In this document: in pieces, positions 1 through 9,200 of the stretch
Numbering within the stretch: the stretch's first letter is position 1
How the letters are laid out: the number at the start of each line of letters is the position of its first letter
DNA from: Gluconobacter thailandicus F149-1 = NBRC 100600
Lineage (GTDB): Bacteria > Pseudomonadota > Alphaproteobacteria > Acetobacterales > Acetobacteraceae
Reading direction: 5' to 3'
Assembly: GCF_000964465.1 (NCBI RefSeq)
Contig: NZ_BANH01000028.1
Coordinates: forward strand, 117,382 to 181,381
DNA: 64,000 nt
Made by a program: the position numbers and the translations under genes
The notes under the pieces: model-generated
What the model was told of the DNA's origin: nothing
The model's input: only the letters and a program-made list of their open reading frames with translations
The model's database searches: none

Positions 1-1
1 C

Positions 2-610
2 GTCGCCAACCACTGTTCTTGGCTGGATATCATCGCCGTTGGGGGCGTGCTGCATACGGTGTTCGTAGCCAAGGGAGAAGTTGGCACCTGGCCGCTGATT
101 GGCACAATCTCACGTCTCGGACGCACGATCTTCGTCAGCCGCAACCGCCAGAACACGGGCAAGGAGCTCCATGACATGGCGGACCGTCTCTGGGATGGAG
201 ACGATATCGTGCTTTTCCCGGAAGGGACGTCGTCAGATGGCAGTCGCGTCCTGCCGTTCCTGTCGTCTTTCTTTGCCGTGGCCAAGCCGGGCCGTCTTGA
301 ACAGGCAGGAATGCCGAAGCCCCCGCCGGTTCTGGTTCAGCCTGTCTCCATTGTGTATGACCGGCTTGAAGGCCTGCCTGTCGGGCGCAGTCGCAGATCC
401 GTCTTTTCATGGTACGGGGATATGGATCTGACGCCGCATATCTGGTCATTTGGCCAATGGCGTTCGATGCGGGCAACGGTCCTGCTGCACCCGCCGCTCA
501 ATCCGGAAGATTTCAAGTCCCGGAAAGAGCTGGCCAACGCAACATACAAAGCGGTGCGTGATGGCGCGGCACAGCTTCGACAGGGGCTCGTACCCGACAC
601 TCAGGGCTGA
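2..610 (+). CDS. plsC: 1-acyl-sn-glycerol-3-phosphate acyltransferase (PlsC-like), 5' truncated by window edge
   Basis: The reading frame is already open at the first base and runs to a TGA, so this is the C-terminal part (about 202 residues) of a longer gene. The first visible residues, VANHCSWLD, hold the H-x4-D catalytic motif of the glycerophospholipid acyltransferase family. FPEGTSS, about 70 residues further on, is the second family block, which contacts the glycerophosphate. The family transfers an acyl chain to lysophosphatidic acid to give phosphatidic acid at the inner membrane. A PlsC-like gene just upstream of miaB is a common alphaproteobacterial arrangement. The exact acyl acceptor (lyso-PA or an ornithine or hopanoid-type lipid) cannot be told from this fragment. 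Confidence 0.85.
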   Translation, partial: VANHCSWLDIIAVGGVLHTVFVAKGEVGTWPLIGTISRLGRTIFVSRNRQNTGKELHDMADRLWDGDDIVLFPEGTSSDGSRVLPFLSSFFAVAKPGRLEQAGMPKPPPVLVQPVSIVYDRLEGLPVGRSRRSVFSWYGDMDLTPHIWSFGQWRSMRATVLLHPPLNPEDFKSRKELANATYKAVRDGAAQLRQGLVPDTQG

Positions 611-720
611 ACGCCTGATATCTTTTACAGTTCACAAGGTTTGTCTTGACTTGCCCGGGGCCGCGGCGTCACTTTTATCGTCAATAACGGGAGCACTTTT
701 GCGTCCGTCCGGAGATGATG

Positions 721-855
721 ATGCCGCTTCAGGCCAGTCTGACATGCCGACATGACACCATGTTTGATCTCTCCCGCGTCTGGAAAGGCTTGACCGCACG
801 GTCGCCTGCCCTGATGTGTGTGCCTGTTTCTGCCAACCCCGGATCGAGACCGTGA
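721..855 (+). CDS. candidate small ORF upstream of and overlapping miaB
   Basis: Three consecutive in-frame ATGs (715, 718, 721) follow GGAG at 711-714, which is well spaced for the third. The frame codes 44 residues ([13 protein letters not shown]... ending GSRP), and its TGA (853-855) overlaps the GTG start proposed for miaB in a GTGA arrangement typical of translational coupling. There is no recognisable domain, signal peptide or membrane segment. It may be a leader peptide that couples translation into miaB, or it may be chance. Support comes only from the ribosome binding site and the overlap. Confidence 0.3.
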   Translation: MPLQASLTCRHDTMFDLSRVWKGLTARSPALMCVPVSANPGSRP

Positions 856-2276
856 CTTCCGAGACTTCTGCCGCCGCACCTACCCCCGCTGATCGTGCCC
901 CCACTGATCATATCCGTCATGGGCTGCATGTCATTACATGGGGCTGCCAGATGAACGTCTATGACAGCGCCCGAATGGCCGATGTCCTGCGTCCGCTTGG
1001 CTATGGGCCGGTTGAGACCCCCGAAGAAGCGGATATGGTGATCCTCAACACCTGTCATATCCGCGAACGCGCTACGGAAAAGGTCTTTTCCGAGCTGGGG
1101 CGCCTTCGCAAGATCCGTGACGAGCGTATGGAAAACGGGCTGGACCGCAGCATCATCGCTGTTGCCGGGTGCGTTGCGCAGGCAGAGGGCGAGGAAATCC
1201 TTCGTCGTGCACCCTATGTTGATCTGGTGCTTGGTCCGCAGACCTATCATCGCCTGCCGGAAATGGTTGCGCGTGCAGCACGGGCTGGCGGTGCGGTCAT
1301 CGAGACTGATTTCCCTGCCGAGCAGAAATTCGATTTCCTTCCCAATGAGGCCGCGCCGCAGTCCGCCGGGAATCTCACGGCTTTTCTTACCATTCAGGAA
1401 GGTTGCGACAAGTTCTGTTCCTTCTGTGTCGTACCTTACACGCGCGGCGCCGAAAGCAGCCGTTCGGTCGCATCCGTTATGGCCGAAGCACGGCGCATGG
1501 TGGAGGCTGGCGTACGGGAAATCACGCTGCTGGGTCAGAACGTCAACGCGTATCATGGCGATAACGGCCGGGGCGGCAGCGCCACGCTGGCGGAACTGGC
1601 TGAAGAACTGGCGCGCCTGCCGGGTCTGGACCGTATCCGGTACATGACCTCTCATCCGCGGGACGTTGACCAGACCCTGATCGACGCCCATCGCGACAAT
1701 CAGGCCCTGATGCCATTCCTGCATCTGCCGGTTCAGAGCGGCTCAGACCGTATCCTGAAGGCGATGAACCGCGGACATACGGCAGATGAGTACCGTGAAA
1801 GCGTCCGTCGCCTCCGGGAAGCACGGCCGGATCTGGCATTGTCGTCTGACTTCATCGTGGGTCATCCGGGTGAAACGGATGAGGATTTCGAAGCCACGAT
1901 GCAGCTTGTGCGCGATATTGGCTTCGCCATGGCCTACAGCTTCAAGTATTCCCCACGTCCCGGCACCCCTGCTGCAGGTCAGCCTTTTCAGGTGGCCGAA
2001 GACGTGAAGGACCGTCGCCTCGCCGAGCTTCAGGCGCTTCTGCGTGAACAGCAGGATGCGTTCAACGCGGATATGGTCGGGACGGTTCAGGATATCCTCA
2101 TTACGGGAAAAGGCCGCAAGCCGGGTCAGCTTTCCGGTCGTTCTCCGTATCTCCAGCCTGTTCATTTCGAAGGGCCGGAACATCTGATTGGCACCATCGT
2201 CAAGGTTGCCATCACAACTCGCATGACCAACTCACTTGGTGGAACCCTCATCCGGGAGACAGCCTCCGCTTGCTGA
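852..2276 (+). CDS. miaB: tRNA-2-methylthio-N6-dimethylallyladenosine synthase (radical SAM)
   Basis: MiaB adds a methylthio group to i6A37 of tRNAs reading codons that begin with U. The product shows the three MTTase cysteines (in [16 protein letters not shown] and AGCVAQAEG, about residues 32, 68 and 107), then the radical-SAM CxxxCxxC (GCDKFCSFC, about 185-192) that holds the second 4Fe-4S cluster, and a C-terminal TRAM-like region. From the GTG at 852 it is 474 aa, normal for the family; an in-frame ATG at 816 would add 12 residues but has no ribosome binding site. The last 7 bases overlap the TTG start of phoH, so the two are translationally coupled. The order miaB-phoH-ybeY-corC is conserved in Proteobacteria (miaB-ybeZYX in E. 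coli). Confidence 0.95.
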   Translation: MTSETSAAAPTPADRAPTDHIRHGLHVITWGCQMNVYDSARMADVLRPLGYGPVETPEEADMVILNTCHIRERATEKVFSELGRLRKIRDERMENGLDRSIIAVAGCVAQAEGEEILRRAPYVDLVLGPQTYHRLPEMVARAARAGGAVIETDFPAEQKFDFLPNEAAPQSAGNLTAFLTIQEGCDKFCSFCVVPYTRGAESSRSVASVMAEARRMVEAGVREITLLGQNVNAYHGDNGRGGSATLAELAEELARLPGLDRIRYMTSHPRDVDQTLIDAHRDNQALMPFLHLPVQSGSDRILKAMNRGHTADEYRESVRRLREARPDLALSSDFIVGHPGETDEDFEATMQLVRDIGFAMAYSFKYSPRPGTPAAGQPFQVAEDVKDRRLAELQALLREQQDAFNADMVGTVQDILITGKGRKPGQLSGRSPYLQPVHFEGPEHLIGTIVKVAITTRMTNSLGGTLIRETASAC

Positions 2277-3463
2277 CAACACCCCCGACGCGCTCCGTCG
2301 CCACCACTGGTGGCACCGAAGGCAATCGCACCGTCGCATTGCGCTTCAATGACAACATTCTTCTCCAGAGACTTCTGGGAGATCACGACCGGCACCTCGC
2401 CCGACTTGAAGACGGGTTTGATGTCCGGCTGTCCTGCCGCGGCAACAAGATCGCCATTTCGGGAGAGACGGATGCCGTAGGTCGGGCACAGGCCGCCATT
2501 GTCGCGCTCTACAATCAGCTCGAACAGGGCGGCACCATCGACAGTTCGCAGGTTGACGGCGTCATCCGCCTCACGGCACTGCCGACCCGCCACCAGGAAC
2601 GGCAGCGCGCTGCTGTCCCGCCGCCACCTCCGACACAACACTCCCAGAAGCAGCATCCCCGCCGGGACAACCACCATCGGACGGATGCCCGCTCCCCGCA
2701 GCAGGCGCCCCCTTCCTCCGCCCCCCTGACGGACCTCCCCGCCATTCGCACCAAACGGGGCGTGATCGCGCCGCGGTCTCATGGCCAGGCGGCGTATATG
2801 GAAATGCTGGCCCGCACTGATATGGTCTTCGGGATTGGTCCGGCTGGAACGGGCAAGACCTATCTTGCAGTCGCGCAGGGCGTCGCCATGCTGCTGGCCG
2901 GGCAGGTTGATCGCATCATTCTCTCCCGTCCGGCAGTGGAAGCCGGCGAGCGTCTGGGCTTCCTGCCGGGCGACATGCGGGAAAAGATCGACCCTTATCT
3001 GCGGCCGCTCTATGATGCCCTGAATGACATGATGCCGGGCGATCAGGTCGTGCGCCGGATGGGCACAGGTGAGATTGAAGTCGCACCACTGGCTTTCATG
3101 CGCGGCAGAACCCTCGCCCACTCTTTCGTCATTCTGGACGAAGCTCAGAACACGACACCGGCCCAGATGAAGATGTTCCTGACCCGTATGGGTGAAGGGA
3201 CACGCATGGCTGTTACAGGCGACCTGAGCCAGATTGATCTGCCCAACGGGGTATCATCTGGGCTAAGGGAAGCCGTCGAGACCCTCGAAGGCATCAAGGG
3301 AATCGGTATTACACGCTTTACATCTGTTGATGTGGTGCGCCATCCGCTGGTCGCCCGTATCGTCGATGCCTATGAACAGAAAGCGCCTGCCCCCCTGGAC
3401 AGTTTCAGGGATCGGCCGCGCCGGGAAAACAATGGAACCTCCAAGTCGTCACGCCGGTACTGA
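2270..3463 (+). CDS. ybeZ: PhoH family ATPase (YbeZ)
   Basis: This 397-aa P-loop ATPase has Walker [11 protein letters not shown] (about 188-197) and Walker B VILDEAQN (about 287-294), as in PhoH/YbeZ. The N-terminal 100 residues form the KH-like segment usual in the family. A Pro/Gln/His-rich linker at about 105-155 is probably disordered and joins it to the ATPase. YbeZ proteins partner with the endoribonuclease YbeY, encoded next and overlapping by 32 bases. The start is an unusual TTG overlapping the miaB stop; a start a few codons further in cannot be excluded. The symbol follows the E. coli homologue. Confidence 0.9.
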   Translation: MLTTPPTRSVATTGGTEGNRTVALRFNDNILLQRLLGDHDRHLARLEDGFDVRLSCRGNKIAISGETDAVGRAQAAIVALYNQLEQGGTIDSSQVDGVIRLTALPTRHQERQRAAVPPPPPTQHSQKQHPRRDNHHRTDARSPQQAPPSSAPLTDLPAIRTKRGVIAPRSHGQAAYMEMLARTDMVFGIGPAGTGKTYLAVAQGVAMLLAGQVDRIILSRPAVEAGERLGFLPGDMREKIDPYLRPLYDALNDMMPGDQVVRRMGTGEIEVAPLAFMRGRTLAHSFVILDEAQNTTPAQMKMFLTRMGEGTRMAVTGDLSQIDLPNGVSSGLREAVETLEGIKGIGITRFTSVDVVRHPLVARIVDAYEQKAPAPLDSFRDRPRRENNGTSKSSRRY

Positions 3464-3920
3464 CATCATAATCGAGGACGCCAGATGGCGCTCCTCGGTT
3501 CCTGATACAGAACGCGCGATCCGTCGTGCGCTCACCGCCGTCGCCCGTCAGGGCGGCCCGGATTTCAGCCGGTCTCCCGCTCCATCGATTCTTCTTTCGA
3601 CGGACCGGATCGTAAAGCGGCTTAACGCCCGCTTCCGCAACAAGAACAAGCCCACGAATGTGCTCACCTTTGAGCCGGTCTCGCCCCTGCATGGCGGAGA
3701 CATCATTCTGGGGTATGAGACCGTCCGGAAGGAAGCGGATGCTGCCCATCGCAGCATGCGTGCCCATCTGTCACATCTTGTGGTTCATGGTGCCCTGCAT
3801 CTGGCAGGATACGATCATTATCAGCCCGGAGAAGCCCGGGACATGGAAGGCGTTGAAACGCGCACGATGCGTCAGCTAGGTTTTGGCGATCCGTGGCGGC
3901 AGGCAGGAAGACGGGCATGA
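3432..3920 (+). CDS. ybeY: rRNA maturation RNase YbeY
   Basis: This 162-aa metallo-endoribonuclease acts in 16S rRNA 3'-end maturation and 70S quality control. The diagnostic zinc motif H-x3-H-x5-H is present as HGALHLAGYDH (about residues 119-129). The ATG at 3432 was chosen because upstream in-frame starts lie deep inside phoH and add sequence unlike the family. It overlaps phoH by 32 bases and its stop overlaps the corC start as ATGA, which implies coupled translation of ATPase, nuclease and CorC. Confidence 0.95.
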   Translation: MEPPSRHAGTDIIIEDARWRSSVPDTERAIRRALTAVARQGGPDFSRSPAPSILLSTDRIVKRLNARFRNKNKPTNVLTFEPVSPLHGGDIILGYETVRKEADAAHRSMRAHLSHLVVHGALHLAGYDHYQPGEARDMEGVETRTMRQLGFGDPWRQAGRRA

Positions 3921-4855
3921 GCGAAGATATTACTGACCGTTCAGACGACGGCAGGAAAAATTCCCGAGGCCTGTTCGGACTGTTCGGCCGCCGTGGTCGC
4001 GATCAGGGCCTGCGCGAATCCATTGCCACGCTCGTTCATGAAGCAGCACAGCCTTTTGAGGAAACGGGCGACGAGCCTGAGCTCGATCGGCAGGAACGTG
4101 CCCTCATCATGAACGTGCTGCGCCTGCGGGACATCACGGCGGATGACGTCATGATCCCGCGCGCAGACATCATCGCCATGCCGGAGAACATCTCCTTCAA
4201 CGATGCTCTGGACCACATGCGCCGGGAAAATCATTCCCGGATGCCCGTGTATCGCGGGCAGCTCGACGATATTGCGGGCATGATCCATGTAAAGGATCTG
4301 GTCGCGTATGTGGACGATCCGGAGGCGTTCGATATCCGCCCGCTTCTGCGTCAGCCTTTGATGATTGCACCGACCATTCCGGTTCTGGATCTGCTTCTGC
4401 AGATGCGTCAGCGCCGGATGCACATGGCTCTCGTGATTGACGAATATGGCAGCATTGATGGCCTGGTCACGATAGAGGATCTGATCGAGACGATCGTGGG
4501 CGATATTTCGGACGAGCATGACGATCCGGTGACGACGCCATGGGTCGAGCGTGCGGACGGGTCTTTCGATATCGACGCGCGCCTCCCTGTTCGCCATCTT
4601 GAAGAACGGCTTGGTTCCGTTCTGACGGATGCCGAAAGAGAAGCGGAAATCGAGACGGTTGGTGGCCTCGTTTTCCGTCTGGCAGAGCATGTTCCGGCAA
4701 AGGATGAAGTCCTCACTCATGAAAGTGGGCTGGAATTCCGCGTTCTGGATGCCGATGCGCGCCATATCCGTGCCCTGCGAATGCGTGTTCCGGAAGGATG
4801 GGAAAAGAAGCCGCTTCCTGATACCGGACAACAGGATGATGAGCGCGGGTCTTGA
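3917..4855 (+). CDS. corC: CorC/HlyC-type CBS-domain protein (YbeX)
   Basis: This 312-aa cytosolic protein has two CBS domains (about residues 60-185; DVMIPRADIIAMP opens the first and LVIDEYGSIDGLVTIEDLIE lies in the second) and a C-terminal CorC/HlyC transporter-associated domain. CorC was first linked to magnesium and cobalt efflux; the E. coli homologue YbeX is also tied to ribosome metabolism, matching its place after ybeY. There is no membrane segment, so this is the short CorC type, not a full HlyC/CorC transporter. The ATG at 3917 overlaps the ybeY TGA. In many relatives lnt follows, but here it is absent and a DsbA gene comes next. Confidence 0.9.
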   Translation: MSEDITDRSDDGRKNSRGLFGLFGRRGRDQGLRESIATLVHEAAQPFEETGDEPELDRQERALIMNVLRLRDITADDVMIPRADIIAMPENISFNDALDHMRRENHSRMPVYRGQLDDIAGMIHVKDLVAYVDDPEAFDIRPLLRQPLMIAPTIPVLDLLLQMRQRRMHMALVIDEYGSIDGLVTIEDLIETIVGDISDEHDDPVTTPWVERADGSFDIDARLPVRHLEERLGSVLTDAEREAEIETVGGLVFRLAEHVPAKDEVLTHESGLEFRVLDADARHIRALRMRVPEGWEKKPLPDTGQQDDERGS

Positions 4856-4913
4856 CGCCTGCGCCAGTTCAGCGTTGTGAGTAGGACACCCTGTCCGTAA
4901 TGGAGACCCGTCC

Positions 4914-5543
4914 ATGACCCTTGGCCGCCGCGCATTCCTGGTTGCGGGCCCTGCCTTTGTAGCAGTGACCTCTCTTTCTTCTGCCCATGCAGAAGAAACC
5001 GGCCTTCCTGCGGGGGACACCCGTATGGGGCCGCGCGTCCTCGGGTCACCTGAGGCGAAGGTTCAGGTGGACGAATGGTTCTCCATGACCTGCTCTCACT
5101 GTGCGCACTTCGCACAGACGGTCTTCCCACAGGTGAAGGCAAACCTGATTGATACTGACAAGATCCGGTATCGCTATCATGATTTCCCGCTGGATCAGAT
5201 TGCGCTTCTAGCCGCCATGGTGGCGCGCTCTTTGCCCGCAGACCGCTATGCGCCTTTCGTGGATGATCTGCTCCGCACGCAGGATCAGTGGGCTTTCGCC
5301 CAGAACATTGATCCCATGCAGGAATTGAAGAAGCGTGCCGCCCTGGCGGGCATTTCGGCAACTGACTTCGACAAGATCAACGCTGATAATGCCCTGCGCG
5401 AGGCTATCGTGAACCGGCAGGACCGCGATGGTGCTTTCCTTCAGATCCACGGTACCCCTTATTTCCGCATCAATGACGCTCCGGCGCCGGATGTCGTTTC
5501 CAGCTATGATGCGTTCGCCAAAGCAGTTGCAAAGGCTTCCTGA
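4914..5543 (+). CDS. DsbA-like periplasmic thiol:disulfide interchange protein, copy 1
   Basis: This 209-aa thioredoxin-fold oxidoreductase has active site CSHC (residues 60-63 in WFSMTCSHCAHF) and the cis-proline loop HGTPYF. The N-terminus MTLGRRAFLVAGPAF...SAHAEE is a cleavable signal peptide with a twin-arginine-like pair. It probably introduces disulfides into exported proteins. The next gene, a paralogue, starts directly after the stop (TGA-ATG with no spacing), so the pair is one transcript. DsbA-like genes just ahead of smc are a recurring alphaproteobacterial arrangement. No DsbB partner is visible here. Confidence 0.9.
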   Translation: MTLGRRAFLVAGPAFVAVTSLSSAHAEETGLPAGDTRMGPRVLGSPEAKVQVDEWFSMTCSHCAHFAQTVFPQVKANLIDTDKIRYRYHDFPLDQIALLAAMVARSLPADRYAPFVDDLLRTQDQWAFAQNIDPMQELKKRAALAGISATDFDKINADNALREAIVNRQDRDGAFLQIHGTPYFRINDAPAPDVVSSYDAFAKAVAKAS

Positions 5544-6182
5544 ATGACCCGTCCCATGATTTCCCGCCGCTTCATTCTCTCCGCAGCTCCGGCTCTTGCC
5601 GTGGCTGGTACGGCGGCCCGTGCGGCCGATGCGCCGCCAGCCCTTCCCGCCAATGACCCGCGCATGGGACCGCGCGTCATCGGCAACCCGAATGCCAAGG
5701 TGCTGGTGCAGGAATGGTTTTCCCTGACCTGCACACACTGCGCCCATTTTGGCACGGAAGAATTCCCGAAGATCAAGGAACAGCTCATTGATACGGGCAA
5801 GATCCGCTATCAGTTCCATGACTTCTGTGGTGACCGCGTCGGCCTGACGGCAGCCATGGTGGCACGCTCCCTGCCGGAAGAACGGTATGTCCCGTTCATC
5901 GAAGCGCTGCTCTCAAGCCAGATGCAGTGGGCCTTTGCTTCGGGTGGCGACCCGATGCAGCGCCTGCAGCAGATGTCGGCTCTGGCTGGCGTCTCAGCGG
6001 CGCAGTTCAAGAGCATCAGCGAAGACACGGCGTTCATGCAGGCCATGTTCAATCAGGTGCAGAAGGACGCTGATACATACAGCATTCAGGGCACGCCCTA
6101 TTTCCGCTTCAACAACACGCATTACGATCAGGATCCGGAAACCTACGAAAAGTTTGCTGATCTGGTCGCCAAGGCGTCCTGA
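5544..6182 (+). CDS. DsbA-like periplasmic thiol:disulfide interchange protein, copy 2
   Basis: This 212-aa paralogue of the preceding gene has active site CTHC (63-66) and cis-proline loop QGTPYF. It carries a signal peptide with a twin-arginine-like MISRRFILSAAPAL start. It shares much of its length with copy 1, including the MGPRVIGNP block and the AAMVARSLPxxRY block. It differs in the active-site dipeptide (TH against SH) and has an extra cysteine after the active-site region (DFCGDRVGL against DFPLDQIAL). The two are probably a tandem duplication with partly separate substrates or redox roles. It is followed after 28 bases by smc. Confidence 0.9.
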   Translation: MTRPMISRRFILSAAPALAVAGTAARAADAPPALPANDPRMGPRVIGNPNAKVLVQEWFSLTCTHCAHFGTEEFPKIKEQLIDTGKIRYQFHDFCGDRVGLTAAMVARSLPEERYVPFIEALLSSQMQWAFASGGDPMQRLQQMSALAGVSAAQFKSISEDTAFMQAMFNQVQKDADTYSIQGTPYFRFNNTHYDQDPETYEKFADLVAKAS

Positions 6183-6210
6183 TCGCTTTCCGGACGTTTC
6201 ATAGACACCG

Positions 6211-9200
6211 ATGTCAACCCACACCACGACGATCAGCCGCCTGACGATCGGCGGCTTTAAAAGCTTCGCCGATGAGGTGCGCGTTGACATCCTTCCGGGC
6301 CTGACGGGCATTATCGGCCCGAATGGCTGCGGCAAATCCAATGTCGTTGAAGGCCTGCGCTGGGCTATGGGTGAGACCTCTGCCCGCGCCCTTCGGGGTG
6401 GAGAGCTGGACGATCTGATCTTTGCCGGAACAGGCGCACGTTCCGCCCGGAACATCGCTCAGGTCACGCTCCATCTGACCGGCGCGAAGGGTCTTGCCCC
6501 TGCTCCGTTTCAGGATGCTGAAGACCTCGAAATCACGCGTCGTGCAGAGCGTGGCTCGGGCAGCGAATACCGCATTAACGGCCGCGTCATGCGTGCGCGT
6601 GACGTACAGACGCTTTTTGCTGATCTGGCGTCCGGTGCGCGCAGTTCCGCCATCGTCAGCCAGAACCGTGTCGGCCAGCTTATTGCTGCCAAGCCGGAAG
6701 AGCGCCGCCTTCTCTTGGAAGAAGCTGCTGGCATCACAGGCCTTCATGCTCGCCGCCATGATGCGGAACTGAAACTCCGTCAGACCGAGACCAACCTGTC
6801 CCGTGCGGAAGACCTTCGCCTTCAGATTGAAGAACGCCTTGGCAGTCTTGAAGAACAGACCGTCCAGGCGCGGAAATATCGTGAGATCTCGGAAAAGCTG
6901 CGTGAAGCCGAGGTTCAGCTTCATGCCCTCTTACACGCCCGCGCCAATCTTGCTGTGCAGCGCAGCAAGGATGATCTGGCGAAGGCCCGTGAATCTCTGC
7001 GCAAAGCTGAACAGGAAGCCGAGCACGCGACCCTTGCGGAGTTTGAAGCCCGCAAGGCTACGCCACAGGCCCGAGAAGAAACAGACCGTCTCCGCAGTGC
7101 TTTAGAGCGTCTGAAAGTCCAGTCCGAAACGGCACGGGTGGATGTCACGCGCGCCAGGGAAGCAGAGGCCGAAGCACTGGCGCGCTTCCAGCAGGCCGAA
7201 GCAGACCTTGCCAGAAGTACGGAACGGCTTTCACAGGATCAGGCTGCCCACGCAACTGCCCTCACTGATCTTGAGGCTCAGGAAAAGGAACACGCCCAGC
7301 TTCCTGAACAGCGCGCTCAGGCCACCGAAGAGCAGAACCAGCTCGCAACGCTCGAACGCACTCAGGCCGCGTCTCTGGAAGAAGCAATCCGTCTGCGAGA
7401 TGCAGAAGCCATCCGCCGCGATGGGCTGAAAAGCGCTCTGGATGCTCTGACGACGCGACTTGATGCTGAGACAGGGGCTCTTCAGGCACTTGAAGCAGAA
7501 CTGGCTGCGCTGGAGAAAGACCGGCCTGACGATGATGTTCTTGAGAACCTGCGCCAACAGGTTGATGTCGCCATCCGTGAGGCTGAGGATGCCAGACAGA
7601 CTGAAGCAGACGCTCTTTCGAAGCTTCAGGATGCACGTCTGGCGATGGAACTCCAGAGCCGAACCCTCGCAGAAGGGCGGCAGCGCCTGAATGTTCTGGA
7701 AAAAGCCGAGGCAGATCTGAACCGCCGTCTTCAGGCCGCGACAGCTCGTCTGACTCAGGACCGGGCAGCCCATACCCAGACGGCCACCGCTCTTTTGACG
7801 GACGAGCGACGCGCCGAGCTTCAGACTCAGCGTGAAAAGACCCTTCAGGCATTGGAAGAGATTTCCGCTCGGGAACGTGCAGCGCGGCAGGCTCTGGATG
7901 AGGCCAATACCGCATGGCTGGAAGCACGCGCGAAGGCCGAGGAAGGCGTTCAGCGGCATAAGGGCCTTCTGCGCGCGAAAGAAAGCGCGCAGCAGGCGGC
8001 CACTCAGGCAGCCCAACGCGCGGAAACAGCTCTTCGGGACCGTGACACAACCGCGAAAGCGCTTGTTCCTGAGAGTGAGGTGGCAGTCCTGCGAAAGGCT
8101 GTTACGGATCTGGAAACGCGACTGAATGCCCTTCAGGATAATCTTTCTGAAGCCGAAAAAGCTCTTATTTCCGCATCTGAGGCAGAAAGCTCAAGCCGCG
8201 ACACACTGAGCCACACCGAAAGCACGATCCTACGACTTCGCTCGGAATGTGAAGGGCTTGAACAGACCTTGGCGGCCATAGCCGCCCAACCGGACCCGCT
8301 TGAAGACAAGCTTGATATTCCTGCGGACCTGGCACGGGCCGTCGCTGCGGCATTGGCAGATGGGCTAGACGCTTCTCTTGCGCCTGAGACCGTAGCAGCC
8401 GACCGGCGATGGCGTGCACTCGCAACGATTGATAGTCCGCAGATTGACTCCTGCCCGCCCCTTTCCTCTCTGGTTGCAGCCCCTGAACCCGTTAGACGCT
8501 GTCTGGACGCGGTTTTTCTGTTGGATGACCCGGCCAGAGGGGCCGCCCTTCAAACGCATCTCCAGCCCGGTCAGGCGCTTGTCTGCCGGAATGGTGCTCT
8601 ATGGAGATGGGATGGCTTCATTCGCTCCGGAGACGCGCCTGATGCCGGAGCGACCCGTCTGGAGCAAAGACAACGTCTGATGGAGGCGCGGGCCCTTCTG
8701 GCCGAACAAAACAAGGGGTTTCCGGCCGTCAAGAGTGCTTTCCAGGAGGCACAACGCACCCGGCTTGAAGCAGAACAGACCTTGCAGCGTCTCAGGTCGG
8801 AGCGTTCAGGGCTGGAACCTGAACTGAGCAAAGCCCGCACCCAGTTTTCGGCACGCGAACAGCAGGCTGCACTGGCAAAAAGTCGATGGGAAGAAGCAGA
8901 ACGTCGTCTTGCAGACGCAGAAACTGCTGCAAAAAATACACGTCTGGACGCTGAAAAAGCGGCGGCAGACTATGACGCCCATCCTTCCCCGGCAGCCCTG
9001 ACCGACGCAGCCGAACAGGCTGCTCAGATCGTGGAGGCAGCCCGAACGGCCCTCACGGCGCTTACGCGGGATCTTCAGACTGCCCGGACCGAGGCCGAAC
9101 AGGCTGATCGTAGTTTGGATCAGGCCGTTCTGCGTCATGAGACGGCACAGATACGCCTTCAGGAACTGGAAGACGCTCTGAAACGGCTGGAGCGGGACAT

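Noticed and set aside
729..1724. 331-residue minus-strand frame opposite miaB
   Set aside because: Antisense shadow of miaB; no domain, and miaB has all catalytic motifs in the other strand.
4856..4913. lnt expected after corC
   Set aside because: No apolipoprotein N-acyltransferase frame exists here; DsbA follows directly.
7231..8050. Two long overlapping minus-strand frames inside smc
   Set aside because: They arise from the GC-biased codons of the coiled coil; composition is not protein-like.
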